A DNA stretch of 64,000 bases. Source: Agrypnia vestita. Taxonomy: Eukaryota > Arthropoda > Insecta > Trichoptera > Phryganeidae. The translations under genes were made by a program, and so were the position numbers. Location: the NCBI GenBank assembly GCA_016648135.1, contig JADDOH010001993.1:48481-112480 (forward strand), given 5' to 3'. The number at the start of each line of letters is the position of its first letter. The first letter of the stretch is position 1. Shown one piece after another: positions 1 through 9,989 of this stretch. A model generated the notes under the pieces. It saw only the letters and a program-made list of their open reading frames with translations. It ran no database searches and was not told the DNA's origin.

Positions 1-780
1 TAGTGAGAAAATAATGTTAGACTTGATCCTGATTACAATATAAGACAGGCCGATTGAAAAAATGTTAATTTTTATTATTATTCACACACTCTCAAATCCA
101 GTTACAAATAAATTGAGATGTATCTAACGTTTGAGTAGTTAAACACAAAGGATTACTTATACCATAAGCACAGTATTCAAGGCCTAAAGAACTCCTCTGT
201 CAAAAGTTTATTCATTCATAGCATCTGAAAATTAATATAAGAAATGTGTTTCAAGAAACATGATATTTCAATTAAGTACTATTAGATGTAGAAATAATTT
301 CTTACAATAATATGTGAAAATAGATCATTAAAAACATCATATGTTTCTCTACAGATCTACTTCCTTAAGGTTTAGTACTTCAGATCCCGCTAGCTTTGGT
401 CTGAGTGCCACTTTAACTTACCTGGATATCTTTGCTGTTACATTTTCTGCTGTGGTTCTCCATATTAGTTCATCACCTGCGTTCTTCACAGCCAAATCTT
501 ATTGATTAAGCCCCGTCTCTCGGAAGACTATCCAACTTCTCCAATGTTCATTCATAGTCACTGATTTTATTTACTGATTTCGCAGACCATAGATTTCACA
601 TACATGTGTCTTGGTTGAATCATGTCAGTCATTTTACATTTTAATCTTCATCATACATGTCCTTTAATATCCAACACCTTACATCGCTTACATGATTACA
701 GTTGTACCTGAACTCCAACGGAATTGACTTGATTGTTATGAAAATGTCATCTACGTTTATATATCTTTATAGTGATTAAC
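1..780. other. AT-rich stretch without recognisable gene
   Basis: No protein similarity, RNA gene or clear repeat was seen here. A minus-strand block at about 430-500 reads open for some 24 codons and ends at a GTAAGT donor, but it has no supporting acceptor or homology. If a gene runs leftward from the exons at 1500-1743, this could be first-intron sequence. Confidence 0.4.
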
Positions 781-789
781 TACATTGTA

Positions 790-1440
790 ACTTTGCTTGT
801 GATTGTAAGTGATTGATGGTAGACTAGAAACCTCATAACTTTTCTTAATTTTAATTACATTACAATCATCGATAAAATCTTATACCAATCACAGTCATAA
901 TAACGATTTAGCTCATCACTACCTGTTTTAAATACCAAATTCACATGTTCTGAGTGGTTTCATACTTCGTTTTCGTTTCATTTTGTAACTTCATTAAAGC
1001 AATTATGGCCATGAAGTTGCCGTTAAATGATTATTGGTACTTGAGTAATCAATCGCTAGTATACTAGAAACAAAACCTCTATCTGTTACATCTCACTTAC
1101 CAATCAACGTTACAATCTTACATCAATCACAGTCATAATAATGATGTAGATCGTCACTTCTTCCTTTGTATACCAAATACACATGGCTGATATTCTCTCT
1201 GGATTCTTCATGCTCTATCACACTCACCTGAAGTTTTGGCCATGAAGTTGGCGACAAATGATTATTATTATGAATAATTAATTACTAGTACACTATGTTA
1301 CACTCATACACAGTCATAATAATGATTCAGATCATCACTTCATCTTTTTTACACAAAATACACATGACTGATGTTCTCTCTGGATTTTCATGTTCTATTT
1401 GACTCACCTGAAGTTTGGCCATGCAGTTGCCCTCTTCCAC
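790..1440. repeat. Imperfect tandem repeat, unit about 180-240 bp
   Basis: Three diverged units share ordered landmarks. The string CACAGTCATAATAAYGAT occurs at 890-907, 1128-1145 and 1309-1326. A TGATTATT/CTAGTA block follows each unit start, and a GGCCATGMAGTTG block occurs at about 1017, 1239 and 1418. Two units also share the TCTCTCTGGAT block near 1194 and 1377. The GGCCATG block is the reverse complement of the 3' end of the exon-like blocks upstream on the minus strand, so the repeat looks like a multiplied exon plus its flanking intron. Confidence 0.7.
1000..1440 (-). pseudogene. Decayed copies of the duplicated first exon
   Basis: On the minus strand, blocks ending at 1408 and 1228 read GGCAACTGCATGGCC and GCCAACTTCATGGCC followed by CTTCAG and a GTGAGT donor (reverse complement at 1402-1407 and 1222-1227). 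A third, without a donor, lies at about 1008-1022. The same order (GGCAACTACATGGAC, CAG or GAG, GTGAGT) closes the two better exons at 1500 and 1642. The bodies no longer encode the Cys-rich peptide. The 1408 copy retains an open frame from an ATG near 1470 but with unrelated residues. The donors may still be usable; whether these copies are transcribed cannot be told. Confidence 0.5.
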
Positions 1441-1499
1441 GTGTTGCCCGCTTCGACCCGAGCCCTACCCATCAACACTACCACCCGAGGCGCACTCAC

Positions 1500-1610
1500 C
1501 TCGTAGTCCATGTAGTCGCCGTACCCAATGTGGTTGCACGTGCAGGAGCAGGGACACGGCTGCAGCTGCAGCTGGTCCAGCTCCAGGTCCATGTCCAGAG
1601 CGCTGTCCAT
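1500..1610 (-). CDS. Exon-like block B: ATG to splice donor, 37 codons
   Basis: Read on the minus strand, an ATG at 1610-1608 opens 37 codons ending in phase 0 at a GTGAGT donor (reverse complement at 1494-1499). The peptide is acidic and Leu/Gln-rich at first, then has a Cys-x-Cys-x-Cys-x-Cys run (C19, C21, C23, C25), Asn-His, and ends G-Y-G-D-Y-M-D-Y-E. It is clearly paralogous to the block at 1642-1743, which lies about 30 bp upstream in the same orientation. The GC-rich setting and intact donor suggest an alternative first coding exon of a gene whose remaining exons lie left of the window or in its first kilobase. I do not recognise the family and infer no function. Confidence 0.5.
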
Positions 1611-1641
1611 GCCCGCGCGGTCACGGCCCGCCGCCACTCAC

Positions 1642-1743
1642 CTGGTAGTCCATGTAGTTGCCATATCCCATGTGGTTGCAGGTGCAGGCGCAGGACTGGA
1701 TGTGCTGCCGGAGCTCGAGCTCCACTTCCCAAGGGCTCTCCAT
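1642..1743 (-). CDS. Exon-like block A: ATG to splice donor, 34 codons
   Basis: On the minus strand, an ATG at 1743-1741 in the context GGGAGGGATGG opens 34 codons ending in phase 0 at a GTGAGT donor (reverse complement at 1636-1641). The peptide begins M-E-S-P-W-E, continues with an acidic Leu-rich segment, then Cys at 18, 20 and 22, Asn-His-Met, and ends G-Y-G-N-Y-M-D-Y-Q. The Cys-Asn-His and G-Y-G-[ND]-Y-M-D-Y parts are shared with block B, so selection at protein level is plausible in both. Same length class, same phase and identical donor make mutually exclusive use possible. No signal peptide or known domain is visible. The alternative is a translated-looking GC-rich 5' UTR repeat. Confidence 0.5.
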
Positions 1744-2190
1744 CCCTCCCGTCACGTGCCCCGCGCCCCCCCGCCCGCTCCGAGGCGGCCCATCACACGC
1801 CGGCCGGGCCGAGCAACTGGTGCGGCGGCATCGCGAGGCACTCCACCGGGCTAAGACGACACTGTCAATCCAAAGACCGCGACAGTCCTTTCAAAACACA
1901 CGCATTTTTAAAAATATTGATAGAACCACACCAGCACACTGAACAATTTTTTTTTTTTCGGTTTCTCGAACACAATTTTTATTTTTTTATAAATCCGAAC
2001 TAACTGCCGTCGCGGACGAGAGGTTCCGGGCGTCGAGTGGAAGGCTCGCGCGCGCTGCTCGGAGGCTCGGCATGGCGGCCGCGGTGCGCTGCTCACGGCA
2101 GACTGGCGGAGGCTCCGCAGCATCCCCCGCCCGCCCCGCCGCGCGCCAAGGCCTCCGGTGTTGCCAGCGCGGCGGGATTCTGGCGCAGCG
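1744..2190 (-). promoter_or_regulatory. GC-rich island upstream of exon-like blocks, candidate promoter
   Basis: In an otherwise AT-rich window, 1744-1870 and 1990-2190 are strongly GC-rich with many CpG dinucleotides, interrupted by a poly-T run near 1947. It lies directly 5' of exon-like block A on the minus strand, where a CpG-rich promoter and 5' UTR would be expected. No TATA box was identified. A long plus-strand open frame across the island is Arg/Pro-rich and antisense to the exons, so it is treated as a compositional shadow. Confidence 0.35.
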
Positions 2191-2240
2191 GGAAATGAGT
2201 AAAACCGAATCGGACTTTTCTTTAACGTTTTATTATTTAA

Positions 2241-2380
2241 TATATATTATAGATGTCTCACAAAGACGATACTGTATTATTTTAAGGGAGAGTAGGTATA
2301 GAAGTCTTTTTTGAGTGGCCATAGGACTTAAGACCTATCGTACGGTTGGCTTAGATGATCACTTTACATATATGTAACGT
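2241..2380 (+). repeat. Family A interspersed repeat
   Basis: Starts ATTATAGATGTCTCACAAAG, continues with a GGGAGAGTAGGTATAGAAGT block and ends near GGCTTAGATGATCAC and TATGTAACG. The same landmarks recur at 3.1, 15.7, 22.2, 27.5, 36.2, 49.1, 52.9 and 57.2 kb. No coding capacity and no convincing Pol III box; a SINE or a MITE are both possible. Confidence 0.75.
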
Positions 2381-2985
2381 TTTATTTTATTTTTTTATTT
2401 TAACAACGCTAAATATTGTAAATTCAATAGACAAATGTGGACAAATGTACCATGAAAAAATAATTAATTTATATATATTAAAAAAAACACATTCTTATTG
2501 CGAAGTTGCTATTTCAGAACAAAGTTCTGTGAATTATTAAATAATTTTTATTAATCAATTAGAAAAAATCAAATTAACAAAAAATATTTTAATTAATTTC
2601 TGGCGTCCTCTAGCGGTAGATACGCGAAGGTATTCCTGACTATTGCATTATAAAAATATCGTGTTTTATTACAGAAATAAGATTTTACTTCACAGACACG
2701 ACAAAATTTTTAAAAATTCATCTATTATAAAAAATGCATCATCTTTACTAGGAGATTTAATTTTATAATAATAAATATACCTTTATTAGTGTAAATGTGT
2801 GTCTTAGATAGTCGTGAGTGGGGACATTCTTAGGCTGTGACTCATTTCTCTCTCCAAAAGATCTACATATTTGTACCACATTATATAATTTTATATTGCA
2901 TTGTCATAGGAAATATACAGATATTGAAAGTTTGTGAGCTGAAGCACCCTGAAGATGCCTGTTATGATTCAGGCGATGAGTGATA
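2380..2985. other. AT-rich sequence, no gene seen
   Basis: No supported feature except a weak hairpin of hammerhead-like layout at 2952-2985 (CTGAAGA, GCCTG/CAGGC stem, then GATGAG where GAAAC would be expected). Confidence 0.3.
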
Positions 2986-2989
2986 ATAG

Positions 2990-3075
2990 ATATTATATAT
3001 ATATATATATAGCTATAATATATATATATATATATCTAAGATATATATAGATATATATATATATATTATATATCG
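2990..3075. repeat. (TA)n-rich microsatellite
   Basis: Nearly pure TA dinucleotides with a few interruptions (GCTA, CTAAG, GATA). It is self-complementary and may cruciform. Confidence 0.9.
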
Positions 3076-3082
3076 GTCTGAT

Positions 3083-3132
3083 GTTATATTGTAGATGTCT
3101 CACAAAGACGAAACTGTATTTTTTTAAGGAAG
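3083..3132 (+). repeat. Family A fragment (left end only)
   Basis: TATTGTAGATGTCTCACAAAG followed by ACGAAACTGTATTTTTTTAAGG matches the first ~50 bp of family A, then stops abruptly. Confidence 0.65.
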
Positions 3133-3169
3133 ATTTTTTTTTATTTTATATTTTGTATATTTTGTAAAA

Positions 3170-3300
3170 ACCCATAATGGCGTGAAATAAATAAGTATTG
3201 CGGCTGGTTCTTTCGCGCTGCGGGATGTGACATTCTTTTTACTTTGCGCATGCGAAAATAGTATCGCTTCTAACGCGCGTATGCGCCTATTTTTTTTAAA
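3170..3300 (+). repeat. Repeat shared with 6540-6690
   Basis: GCGGCTGGTTC, then TGCGAAAA-AGTAT, CTTCTAACG and GCGTAYRCGC blocks occur in the same order here and at 6540-6690. CpG-rich and non-coding; the element type is unknown. Confidence 0.5.
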
Positions 3301-3533
3301 TGTGTTCTCATTCGCACCCTGGCGCGGTCGCAGACTCGCCACATTCGGCGAGATTTCCCCGCGCCGCTCGGCCACCCCGCGAGTTTTCTCCGGGGCTGGC
3401 TGCGGTTGCCTAGCAACCCGCCCCCGCCCCCCACCGCGCGCGCACGCACACCTGCAGGCGGTCTATTTACATTGCCGGGACGAAAGGTGATGATGGCTCC
3501 GACAGAAAGTTGGAGTAAACATTCCGAGAGACG
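3300..3533. other. GC-rich segment without recognised gene
   Basis: CpG-rich, including a CCCGCCCCC/GCGCGC block at 3418-3445. Short open frames on both strands have no recognisable similarity. Confidence 0.3.
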
Positions 3534-3931
3534 GAAAAGTGGAAAGTGGGCGGCGGGGGGGGCGAGGGGGGACATGTGAAGACCCCGTGGCAAGAAGCTG
3601 TTAACTGACATTCGAGTCGTTTTGAGATAATTAGACATTTGCATTTCGCCTTTGAAAAATATGTTTTATTGCTAATTCGATATTAATTTTTATTGATTTA
3701 TGTCACTAAAATACGCATTTTTGCACAAAAAAATAAAAATATACTAATTTTTCCTAAAAAAATGTATTTAGCAACCATTTTTTCGCCTCTGGAACTCTTT
3801 TTTAATAGACTTAATAACACTTTTTTAAAATTGGTATAACACGAACATCAAAACAACCCTTCAAATGCTATCCGATTTCACTATCAATTATTCAAAATTA
3901 CAAAATTAATTAATTAATAATACAAAATATA
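3534..3931 (+). repeat. Tandem unit 1 of a 398-bp repeat
   Basis: Begins GAAAAGTGGAAAGTGGGCGG with a G-tract, then GACCCCGTGGCAAGAAG, TTTTGAGATAATTAGACAT, TTCGCCTCTGGAACTC and ACACGAACATCAAA. The same order restarts at 3932, giving a 398-bp period. Non-coding. Confidence 0.85.
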
Positions 3932-4345
3932 GAAAAGTGGAAAGTGGGCGGCGGGGGGAGGGGAGGGGGGACATATGAAGACCCCGTGGCAAGAAGTTGT
4001 TAACTAACATTCAAGTCATTTTGAGATAATTAGACATATGCATTTCGTCTTTGAAAAATATGTTTTAGTGCTAATTCAAGATAGATTTTTATTGATTTAT
4101 GTCACTAAAATATCAAAAAAGTATTTACAAAGTAAAAAAAACTCATTTATGCACAAAAAAATAAAAATATAATAATTTTTCCTAAAAAAATGTAGTTGAC
4201 AACCATTTTTCGCCTCTGGAACTCTCTTTTAATAGAGTACCACCTTTTTAAAATTGGTAAAACACGAACATCAAACAACCCTTCAAATATTATCCATTTT
4301 TACCACCCATTATTCAAAATTACAAAATACCTGGCATGTTAGTTA
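3932..4345 (+). repeat. Tandem unit 2 of the 398-bp repeat
   Basis: Repeats unit 1 with scattered substitutions and a ~30-bp insertion near 4110-4140. The initial G-rich run (3948-3970) is retained as GGGCGG followed by GGGGGG blocks. Confidence 0.85.
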
Positions 4346-4444
4346 ATAATACAAAACATGATATGTACCGTTTAAAATTATTGAAAAATAATATATAAGT
4401 ACATATTATAATCAAATTAAAAGGCGTGTTAATTTTAGAATGAT

Positions 4445-4560
4445 GGCATGAACATGTTATTTATTGAAGATAACATGTTCTTTCCATTAGTAACTGATTT
4501 CATTTTTATGAAAAAGTGTAGTTAACATGTTCATCCCTATGATTTGAACATGTTATAATT
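4445..4560. repeat. Cluster of AACATGTT palindromes
   Basis: Four copies of the AACATGTT core occur within about 110 bp. The first two form an 11-bp stem (GAACATGTTAT with ATAACATGTTC). The last two are also in inverted arrangement. Confidence 0.6.
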
Positions 4561-4614
4561 ATTTTTAAATTCTGAACTGATTTCCAATGGAAAGAGCGTA
4601 CATTATTTAGTTTA

Positions 4615-4700
4615 GACTTATTAACTCATTTTTGACAAAAATGTTAGTTAACAACTTTTTGCCATGCCATGGGGTCTTTATATTCAAACTTTGGGTTTCA
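4615..4700 (-). repeat. Inverted partial copy of the 398-bp repeat
   Basis: The reverse complement of this stretch matches unit positions with GACCCC-TGGCA, AAGTTGTTAACTAACAT and TTTTGAG. Together with the direct units it makes a long inverted structure spanning 3.9-4.7 kb. Confidence 0.6.
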
Positions 4701-4933
4701 AATCGACGGATAAAATTAATAGCGGCAATCAGAGTCGAGCAGAAATAAAAGTTAAAGGCGCCCCCACCGCGGAGTTGGCAATCTTTAAATTATTTGACTC
4801 GAGTGGATGATCGTGAATTTGACTTGCAAACTATCTTAAGGCGCGTCGGAGGTGAAATTTTGCTCATGCTACTTTATTTTAACATTATTACCGGTTTTAA
4901 TCGATGTCGATGCTGCACCAATTGGTATTCATC

Positions 4934-5660
4934 TAGAGCCTCCAATACGAATATTCGAACATTCGAACCTCGAATACATTCACCTGTTTTTAAGTATTCG
5001 TTATTCGAATACTTAAAAAAGTATTCGTAAGGTATTCGCTTATATTTATATTATAAAATTTTTAATATATTTCCAAACGAAACAAAGGTTTACGAACCCT
5101 GAAAGTCATTTGCAACGGATTAAAGTCATTTCAGGTATACCGCTAAGGGCTATATAATGAAGTCGGGCGTCTTTTCATTTTCCTTTTTTTTTAAAGTCAT
5201 GCTTATCTTTATACTTTTATTACAATAAGCACTTATGTTCAAAACACTTTGTTTTGTCGGCTTTCTATTATTCTTTTGTATTAAGCTTTCATAAATATTT
5301 GAGCCGACAAACAAGAAGTTATATACAAAATAATTTTCAAAAAACTTGCATGTTGGGTGTGAGATATGAAGTAGGTAATATAAACAAATCTAAAATTTAG
5401 TCAGTTATCGAGATATTTTTTTTGTGGTTTTTTTAAATTTGTATTTCTTAATTCAGCATTATTTTTCAATATATTTTTTTGTTGTTTTTTTATAACATGC
5501 AATAATTGTGTTTTTTTTTTAAATATATAGAATGTATTTATCATCCGAAGTAAATTATTCCTTTCTTAAAAATTTTACGAATATATTCGAATATTCGAAT
5601 ATATTATCATTAACTATTCGATATTTGAATAATTGAAATCACGAATATTTGGTGGCTCTA
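4934..5660. mobile_element. hAT-like non-autonomous element (727 bp)
   Basis: Ends are TAGAGCCTCCAA at 4934 and TTGGTGGCTCTA at 5660, inverted with respect to each other, with further GAATATTCG-type palindromes inside both ends. Flanking 8-mers TATTCATC (4926-4933) and CATTAATC (5661-5668) agree at 6 of 8 positions, fitting the 8-bp target duplications made by hAT transposases. The interior is AT-rich with no transposase. Confidence 0.6.
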
Positions 5661-6027
5661 CATTAATCTCTTTACCGGGATAGAACACGGGTAATTAATC
5701 TGTAGATATCTTCTCAAATGGAATAGACACATCATAGAACTGGTAAAAAGATTAAGGAATATATCTACATATTCGTTAGACTAAGGAATGTTTTAAATGA
5801 AAATTATTAATAATGTTTATTACGCCATTGTTCACTCTCTACTCCTATTCGGTATTATCAGATGAGGATGTTGTTAAAAAAAATTGAAACTCAGTAAAAA
5901 ATATCACAAAGGTTCATCATTAAAGTGATACTGATAAAAAATCTACATTTTCAAGAAAAGATCTTTTAAAATTGTTTCCAGTACCAAACTTGGATGATAT
6001 TTTCAAGCAAGTTTCCGTATTGAAAAT

Positions 6028-6515
6028 ATGCATAGAAAAAACCTTACAAAGAACCAGGAATATTTCAAGCTTATGAGAAAACAAAACCAATTTTTAATGC
6101 CTAAATTTAAAAAAAAACCCAAATGTAAAACCACTATATTTATAAATCCATTAACTGCTACAATAATTAACCTATCGAGATACGCTGCATCAGTAACTTC
6201 TCAGAGCAAATCAAAAATATTAAAATCTTCCTACAATCAAACTTAAATTCATAAATCATTTAAACCTATAGCTTTTTTCAAAACACTTCAATACTTCATT
6301 ATCAAATTACCTATATTACCGTTTTATTAAAGGACTCGCTATATATAATAATAACCTATATATAATAATAAGAACTGAGGCTCCCTCATCAGACTCAAGA
6401 GCTTCTCTTCACTGATGAGGTCTACAAGACTACAAAGTATTAAAAAAAACATCAATTTGATATGTAAATATATAGAATTGTATTTGTACCATATACTAAA
6501 TAAATATAAATAAAT
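6028..6515 (+). pseudogene. Non-LTR retrotransposon 3' end (family D)
   Basis: The segment at about 6150-6245 corresponds to the C-terminal tail of a non-LTR reverse transcriptase (Leu-Pro-Ile-Glu, then Ser-Glu-Gln-Ile-Lys, then a Lys-rich end). The match is clearer in the copy on the minus strand at 33,955-34,450. A shared 3' region follows, containing the CTCATCAGACTCAAGAGCTT and GAAGAG/CTGATGAGG blocks and an A-rich AAATAAATATAAATAAAT end. The reading frame here is broken. The clade is not assignable from this tail; Jockey or CR1-like is plausible. Confidence 0.55.
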
Positions 6516-6539
6516 TTTTAAAATCTCTCAAATTTTTAG

Positions 6540-6690
6540 TTCTGCGGCTGGTTCATTTCAATAGTTCAGTATTCTCGTTCAAATATTTCTGCGTTTTGTT
6601 GTTTTTAATCGGTTGGTCTGTGAGAAGTGAGGCGTTGTTTATTTTATGTATGCGAAAAAAGTATAACTTCTAACGTGCGTACACGCACCC
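6540..6690 (+). repeat. Repeat shared with 3170-3300
   Basis: Diverged second copy of the GCGGCTGGTTC...CTTCTAACG...CGCACC repeat. It sits directly behind the LINE 3' end. Confidence 0.5.
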
Positions 6691-6895
6691 AAATTTTATC
6701 TGGAAACAATTTTAGCAAAACGCTAAAATTTGTAACGAAAATACGAGATATAAATGCCTCCGTCGACGCCTGCTTGCTGCTTGTCTGTGACCTTGAACTA
6801 GAACTAGTTTGACGCTTGTAGGGTAAGCAACATATAAGTGAGTTAACTGTTTAACTTGAGGGGATAATAAATATTATTTTTGTGTACATTTGAAC

Positions 6896-7668
6896 AATAG
6901 GGTAATTTCAAAATTTTTTTAGTATAAAAATCATACTTTTGGTTTAGAAAACACGTTTATGAAAAATATTTTTTAAATGTGTATATTATTATTAAAAAAC
7001 GATCTTGAAACTCACGAAAAAAACGCTAATTTTCGCAATTGATGTTAAGCATGAATTTTTATGTCATCTGACGTTTAACACGTTAAAGCATATTCGCGTA
7101 TTTAGACTTTAATTCGTTTTTTTACAAAACATGCCGGTTTTTTTGTATAGTGCGTTCACAATGTCAGGAAAAAAGTTTTGTAGATATTATGTGGTACCCA
7201 AAAGGAGAAACTCATTCCTGAAAACAGAAAAATAAATCCAACATTAAGGCATCAATTTTCGGTAAGTTACCAGATTTTCCTTGTGAAAATCCATCGTCCA
7301 TTATTTTAAATGTGTTCGTAGGTAGTAATTTTATTAAAATAGGTATCAAACACGACAAAATCTATATAAAAACCATGCAAACACCAATAAAACAAAGCGA
7401 TGACGAATAGTGACCATAGAAAATAAACAAATTACAGTGACAAATACCATAGATCACAAATGGTTTATGTATAATTAATGCTTAACGTCACGACCAATCA
7501 TATCGCGTTTTAATGGAATCGTATTTTTTAAGATTATTATTATTTTAAAAATTATGAATAAAAACATCATCCCACACCATCCATACTGAGTTACAAAACA
7601 TAATTTATTTTTCTAAATCTATTTAATATATTTTCATACATATTTGTAAAATGTGAAATTACCCTATT
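6896..7668. mobile_element. Non-autonomous element with 15-bp perfect terminal inverted repeats
   Basis: AATAGGGTAATTTCA at 6896-6910 is exactly reverse-complemented at 7654-7668. The 773-bp interior is AT-rich and non-coding. No convincing target duplication was found at the borders, so the superfamily is open. Confidence 0.6.
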
Positions 7669-7669
7669 A

Positions 7670-8118
7670 AGCACTGGATTATTCACGATTCCCTCGGCCC
7701 CCCAATAATAAACATTTTTTTAAAGCAATCCGCGAATAAAGTTGTGTTGTATCGGCGTTGCGTGCTTTCATTTACAATTTTATACAAAATTACATTTAAA
7801 TATTACTTGAGAAAATGAAAAAAATATTTCTTGATTTACTCATTAATTTTTTCATACGTAAAATAATAAAAGGAATATTATAAATAATTGTGTATAATGC
7901 TGAGCAATCTCTTCCTTACAAATGATATTTTGAAATTTCTAATCTAAATGTAAAATAATTTCTTTCTTTTCTATTTTTTCTACTTGACAGTGTAGTAGAT
8001 AGAATCTTTCTTAAAAAGGTCACTAACATCGTTTTGTCATGAAGAACATCTGAGCAAGTGAAGGAATATATATGACGTTCATTTCGTACATATTCTGTAG
8101 AATCTGCAAAAAATCAGT
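7670..8118. other. AT-rich sequence, no gene seen
   Basis: No open frame of interest, repeat or RNA gene recognised. Confidence 0.3.
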
Positions 8119-8130
8119 ATTGAAAAGTTT

Positions 8131-8752
8131 CATCATCATTCTTGGCACTACAACCCTTGGTGGGTCTTGGCCTCCTCAATAATTTTCCTCCACTCATCTC
8201 GGTCTAGTGCTAGCTCTCTCCAGTTTCGAAGCTCTAAGGCAGAGATATCTTTGAGGACGTTGTCACTCCATCTTAGTTTTGGCCTTCCTAAGCTCCTTCG
8301 CCCTATTGGCCTTGAGTTCAGCAGGGACTTTGGTGCTTGATGCTCGGACATTCTCTACACATGACCCAGCCACCGAAGTCTTCCCAGTTTTATAAATTTT
8401 GTGACGTTTGGCTCCTTAAATATAGTACAGAGCTCATTGTTGTAACGTCTGCGCCAAAGTCCATTTTCTAGAACCGGTCCAAAGATACCCCTCAAAATGT
8501 TCCTTTCAAAAACGTCCAGTGCTCGCTCATTCCTCTTAGTTAGTACCCACGTCTCAGCTGCGTACGTGAGCGCTGGCCTTATAATCGTTTTGTACACTAA
8601 TATCTTTGTGTTTCTGGACAGCAGTCTGTATTTTATCTGCTTTTGTAGGCGGAAAAAACAGCGATTTGCGCTCACTATGCGCTTCTGGATCTCCTCTGTA
8701 GTATTATTGTTGCTTGTTATCAGGGATCTTAGGTATATTAATCTTGGTTGAA
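8131..8752 (-). pseudogene. 5'-truncated LINE, reverse-transcriptase C-terminus, with 12-bp TSD
   Basis: Minus-strand translation gives the post-palm tail of a non-LTR reverse transcriptase: Thr-Glu-Glu-Ile-Gln-Lys-Arg-Ile, Tyr-Lys-Thr-Ile-Ile-Arg-Pro, Tyr-Ala-Ala-Glu-Thr-Trp, Leu-Arg-Trp-Leu-Gly-His-Val, then Gly-Arg-Pro-Lys-Leu-Arg-Trp and a Trp-Arg-Lys-Ile-Ile-Glu-Glu-Ala-Lys-Thr-His end. A frameshift separates the two parts near 8352. The 3' end carries a short (GAT)n-like tail. The 12-mer ATTGAAAAGTTT at 8119-8130 and 8753-8764 flanks the piece exactly and defines the insertion. The palm and endonuclease are absent, so it is dead. Relatives lie at 21.6, 25.9 and 51.1 kb. Confidence 0.85.
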
Positions 8753-8869
8753 ATTGAAAAGTTTAATTTTCCTTAAGTTTATACTTTGTTTTTTAAATTA
8801 CCTGAAGATATAGAGTGAATTGGACGATTTAAAACAGTTAAACGATGAAAGAATTTTTCCAGATTCGAC

Positions 8870-9117
8870 GCGATGTATACGTATGGGCCGTCAATATGAG
8901 GCGAGTAATGAGGGCATCAGAAATAGAGAAAAACCGCGAAAGACCTGACATGATCATATAAACCAAATTTTAGAAATGGGATAGCATGGTGAAAAGCACC
9001 AGCAACTGAAAAGCACTTTGTACGAAAGTGGACAAGGCAATAGTTGTGCGCCAGAAAAGAAAAGTGTGGCAATCTATCTCGTCTGTGTAATGAAACAACG
9101 ACGTGGTTAGTTAGTTA
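8870..9117 (+). pseudogene. Decayed 3' end of the (TTAG)n-tailed LINE family
   Basis: Plus-strand blocks ATATGAGGCGAGT, AAGACCTGRCA and GTGTGGCAATCTATCTC parallel the 3' end of the element at 38,223-40,126 and of the piece at 29.6-29.96 kb. The tail GTTAGTTAGTTAA at 9103-9117 is the same simple repeat. The frame is destroyed. Confidence 0.6.
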
Positions 9118-9985
9118 AATATCTACGAGTGCTTATTTAATATTTAATATTTTATAGTGTAATAGAGTAGGTATATTATTATTTTATCAACGAATTACAC
9201 AAAATATCTTGTCTTTTACATCCTTAGTAAATTTACTTTTTTATATATATATTATGTAACAGTGAATTTGTATTTCTAATGAGCCTATATTTTCACTGGT
9301 AGAAATATATTTTACCCGGTCTGGCAGAGAAAACATGTCAATCAATGAATTTACAGATTCACTGAGCAGTATCGGTGAAACTATATTTTGTCCACGAATG
9401 AACACATTTCTAAAAGCTTTGGTTAAGCTAGGTCAGGTTTAGTAAGGTTAATAATATCCGGTATATAATGTTGATATGCTCAGAAGAAATTAATAATGCA
9501 GTAATAATCATTTTCTCTCTTAACTCTTAAATAGTTATCCCAAGAGATCAATCTAAATCCGGAAATAGACATCTGTCAAATTTAATTTTGATGATAGTTC
9601 GGAACGCAATATAATTAGTAAGTTAAAATATTTTTAATTAGTTTGTATCAATTGCTATTGGTGAAAATCTGCTTGGGTGTGATAAGAAAGACCTTGAATA
9701 TAATTTGAATGAATAAATAGAATCTCTGTAAAATATACACCCCTAAAATAATAAATTTGATCTTAACCAAAAATATTTTAAATATTACAAGGGACCAATT
9801 TATCTCAAAATATGCATCTGTGATGTACACAAGCTGGTGGTAAACGCTATTACCATAATTGATTCCAGATTGAGATACACCGCACGAAATTGGTTACATC
9901 CCTTATTTTATAATAGATTGGCGGTTCTTGCCCGGCGTTGCTAGAGATCAGATTTACTAAAAATTTTAAAAACATGATTTTTTAA
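9118..9985. other. AT-rich sequence, no gene seen
   Basis: Nothing supportable; only short AT-driven open frames. Confidence 0.3.
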
Positions 9986-9989
9986 ATAA

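Noticed and set aside
430..500. Minus-strand open block ending at GTAAGT
   Set aside because: Has a plausible splice donor but no clear acceptor, homology or relation to the exon array; too likely by chance.
1371..2003. 210-codon plus-strand open frame
   Set aside because: Arg/Pro/Ser-rich, lies antisense to the exon-like blocks in the GC-rich island, and has no motif. GC content alone explains the length.
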